NCBI GenBank assembly: GCA_002150815.3
Contig: NDFF03000381.1
Span: 830,385 to 894,384, forward strand
Direction: 5' to 3'
DNA length: 64,000 bases
From: Grammothele lineata
Lineage: Eukaryota; Basidiomycota; Agaricomycetes; Polyporales; Polyporaceae
In this document: positions 61,944-64,000 of the stretch, one piece after another
Layout of the letters: each line of letters begins with the position of its first letter
Position numbering within the stretch: position 1 is the stretch's first letter
Translations under genes and position numbers: made by a program
The notes under the pieces: generated by a model
What the model was told of the DNA's origin: nothing
Seen by the model: the letters and a program-made list of their open reading frames with translations, nothing else
The model's database searches: none

Positions 61944-63538
61944 GTTGTGCAGGATTTGAGGCGTACATGCGCCCGACGGCCTGGGGTCTGGAAGGCGGGA
62001 TAAAGGAAGGGGTAGCGTTCGGGGGAGCCGAGGCCGCCTGAATTAGGGCGCCTGATCGACCCGGAGCGCCGCTTGTACCGCTTTTGCCCCCACGACCGCA
62101 TCACTCTTTGTGACCCTTCCACCCATTGTACACCAAAACGGCTTACCTGTCTCTGCCGTACAGTACTCTAGCAACGATTTAATGTGCTTATTGTTTACGT
62201 TGTCCGCTATAAGGCGTTCAAGCCTGTACCAGCGACAAGGCACTTTGAACCAATTTCCGAACTCCGACTCGGACAAGTTCAACACGTGGAACGCACCACA
62301 CGCCCACGCCTCCCCTTCCCCGCCATGCTTCCGGTCTCGGAGGAGACCTGCGGGTGGTCATGTTGTCACCGTCGCCCGGGCGAATTGTGAGTATCTATCC
62401 TGCTTCCAGGCCTTGAATCCTTGTTGAATCCGCTCCCGCACATAGCCACATTTTAATGCAAACGATAGTGACTACTACCCGCGAAACATAACACAGGATT
62501 GCCATAGGCTCTTTACTCTGTCGAGTATACTCGCATCGGCGATTAGTATCGATAGTCACGTTTCCAGCCTCGTTGGAGCTTTACAGCCCATTGTAACCAG
62601 TGGCCACCAACGACAACGGACCTTCGCTGATGATGCCCGGTGGTTGCGTGGAAAACAGATTCATCGCACAAAGTTGTTACATGGCCGGTGAAACGCGTTT
62701 GTTGCAGACCTAGGACTAGGTGCTTTTCACTCGTGGAAATCGCAATAGTTGTCACCGCTCAAAGTCGTTGCGCCTGTACATACTAAGGCCGTTGTCCTGT
62801 CGAAATGTATAACAAGGCAGCGCCGCGTCCCCAGAGCCTCAGTGGCTTCTGGTCTCTGGTCTCTCTCATCTACGCATTTGAGCGAGGCCGCTATGCAGAT
62901 CGTCACCCACTCCTTGTCTAACACCAGGCAAGCCACCGCCTCTCAGTTCACCCCCTTCTCTCTGCGCAAGAGTCCTCGTTGCTGTGCGCTGCCAGTGTTT
63001 TATTCGCGTTCGAGCACTTTCCCCATATCGCGGTCACTCTATACTACCTCAGATCCTGTATACGCCCTTACCGTTCCTTCCGGAGGCGGTTCAGCAGCAG
63101 CAGGACCACATCGTACCAGGAAATGGCTACGTTCCGAAGCTGTACGTTGCGTCGTCTATGTATCCTGCTTTGTTCTGACCCCCTTACTCGCGACCAGATA
63201 GAAACGAGTTTCATCGTCAGAGACTCCCAGTGGAAGGCAAACCGACGCACAGCGCGACGTCCCTAAAGGATGAGTGGGCGATCGAGAAAGAAGTATGCAG
63301 TCTGCAACGTATCGCCCTACGGGTTCACACATTCCCATTTCGATGGCTCCAGTACATATGCAACTGCTACGCCGGACTGTTGTCAACCCGAGAAGAGCTG
63401 ATTATAGCGGGGTGGTTATCGCCCTCCTCCCCCTCGCGCTCTATCGCTCTCCAGATGCAAGCCTCGATTCTCCCGAGACCCTCTATCGCTCATCTCGGAC
63501 AGCCTTCTCTTTCCTCCCTCCCTTATCCCCTGATGGAT
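61944..63538. other. Intergenic with a possible small minus-strand gene
   Basis: Minus-strand 62285-62043 is open and reads NLSESEFGNWFKVP, RWYRLERLIADNVN and FWCTMGGRVTKSDAVVGAKA, then a stop. It looks protein-like and stays open upstream to about 62350 but lacks an ATG. 62.4-63.5 kb has only overlapping short frames; the end is the promoter side of copy C2. Confidence 0.35.
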
Positions 63539-64000
63539 ATGTCTGACGATCAGCCCACTGTACGACCACCCGCAATGAGGCTGGGAGAATGGCACCAGGA
63601 TCCAAAGCCTCAAACAAAGATCAAGGAGTTTTTCCCCCCAGGCGTAAAAGTAAGTCTACGTCATCTCCGGGTTCGACGCAGTGATAACTGAAGTTCCTCT
63701 AGAGGACTATGACCCTAGGACGTATCCGCCCGTTCAGTGAGCCTTTGGAATATCACCTATTCGACGATATACGAGCACTCATTGACCCTGCCTTCAGACA
63801 GGGCCAGTACTGTTAAGGCCCCTAAACGCCGTACGACCCCTCCATTGAAGCCACGCGCGGTCCCCAAAAAGATCTCTCCCAGACCACCTGTCCCATCTGA
63901 AGGCGAGGTATTGGGCCACGGGGGTGTCGACACGGTCAGGAGGGCTGCCCAGGCGGAGGGATTAGCGCGGCCGTCGCAGCTGCTTACAGGTAAGTCACGA
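63539..64000 (+). CDS. Orphan gene C2, second copy of C1, cut by the window end
   Basis: Exons 63539-63649, 63703-63736 and 63798-63989 lead into a GTAAGT donor at 63990, after which the window ends. The deduced protein starts MSDDQPTVRPPAMRLGEWHQ and has the same KEFFPPGVK ending of exon 1, the TMTLGRIRPF exon 2 and the basic exon 3 as C1, with one extra Leu codon. Intron 2 (61 bp) is identical in both copies and intron 1 nearly so, while exon 1 differs at many codons. It is oriented opposite to C1, with the 5' ends facing each other across 7 kb. Confidence 0.68.

Noticed and set aside
54886..64000. C1 and C2 as terminal inverted repeats of one large transposon
   Set aside because: The copies are genes reading outward, their upstream sides are dissimilar, and no transposase lies between them.

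Overview
The window looks like nuclear DNA of a filamentous basidiomycete, most likely an agaricomycete mushroom or polypore (inference). The reasons are: genes split by many short GT-AG introns (mostly 48-65 bp); a HET protein with the coiled-coil insertion common in agaricomycetes; an F-box/LRR gene; an F-box-like protein with a nucleotidyltransferase motif; and several lineage-type orphan genes beside conserved eukaryotic housekeeping genes. There are no bacterial operons, CRISPR arrays, rRNA genes or convincing tRNA genes, and I found no intact transposase or reverse transcriptase.

Left part (1-20 kb), gene-poor accessory DNA. An F-box-like/nucleotidyltransferase-fold protein lies at 0.7-1.9 kb and an F-box/LRR protein at 3.4-4.7 kb. 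Small orphan genes follow at 6.0, 7.2-8.0 and 8.6-9.1 kb. About 5 kb of GC-rich repeat debris comes next. A tandem pair of paralogous orphans sits at 14.2-15.6 kb, both carrying a GC-AG intron at the same place. An AT-rich empty stretch runs to 18 kb, followed by one weak membrane-protein candidate.

Middle part (20-37 kb). A CMGC-type (CLK/SRPK-like) kinase at 20.4-22.0 kb is transcribed away from an orphan with a Ser/Pro-rich head and an acidic tail (22.5-23.9 kb). A paralog of that orphan lies at 35.9-36.9 kb. Between them are a phase-keeping minisatellite (24.5 kb), a ten-exon KDM3-like JmjC protein with an added C-terminal C2H2 zinc finger (25.3-28.1 kb), and an AT-rich single-exon orphan (30.9-31.6 kb). 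A dispersed CTCGAG-rich repeat occurs near 11, 13.8, 31.8 and 33.1 kb.

Housekeeping block (37-51 kb), dense and GC-rich. It holds glycerol kinase (37.2-39.6 kb), a GH47 alpha-mannosidase (41.0-43.9 kb), a divergently transcribed AP180/CALM-type ANTH clathrin adaptor (44.5-48.3 kb), and a HET-domain protein (49.0-51.2 kb). I spliced these four genes and the KDM3-like gene base by base; each gives one open frame from ATG to stop.

Right part (51-64 kb), gene-poor again. A 29-bp-arm hairpin lies at 53.24-53.30 kb. Two divergent copies of one multi-exon orphan gene sit at 54.9-56.5 kb (minus) and 63.5 kb to the window end (plus). Their second intron is identical while their first exon has diverged. 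Two further orphans (58.1-58.8 and 60.9-61.9 kb) lie between the copies.

The genes do not form a pathway. Links that can be inferred are limited: GH47 acts in N-glycan trimming in the secretory pathway, the ANTH adaptor in endocytosis, and the HET and F-box proteins in nonself recognition and protein turnover.
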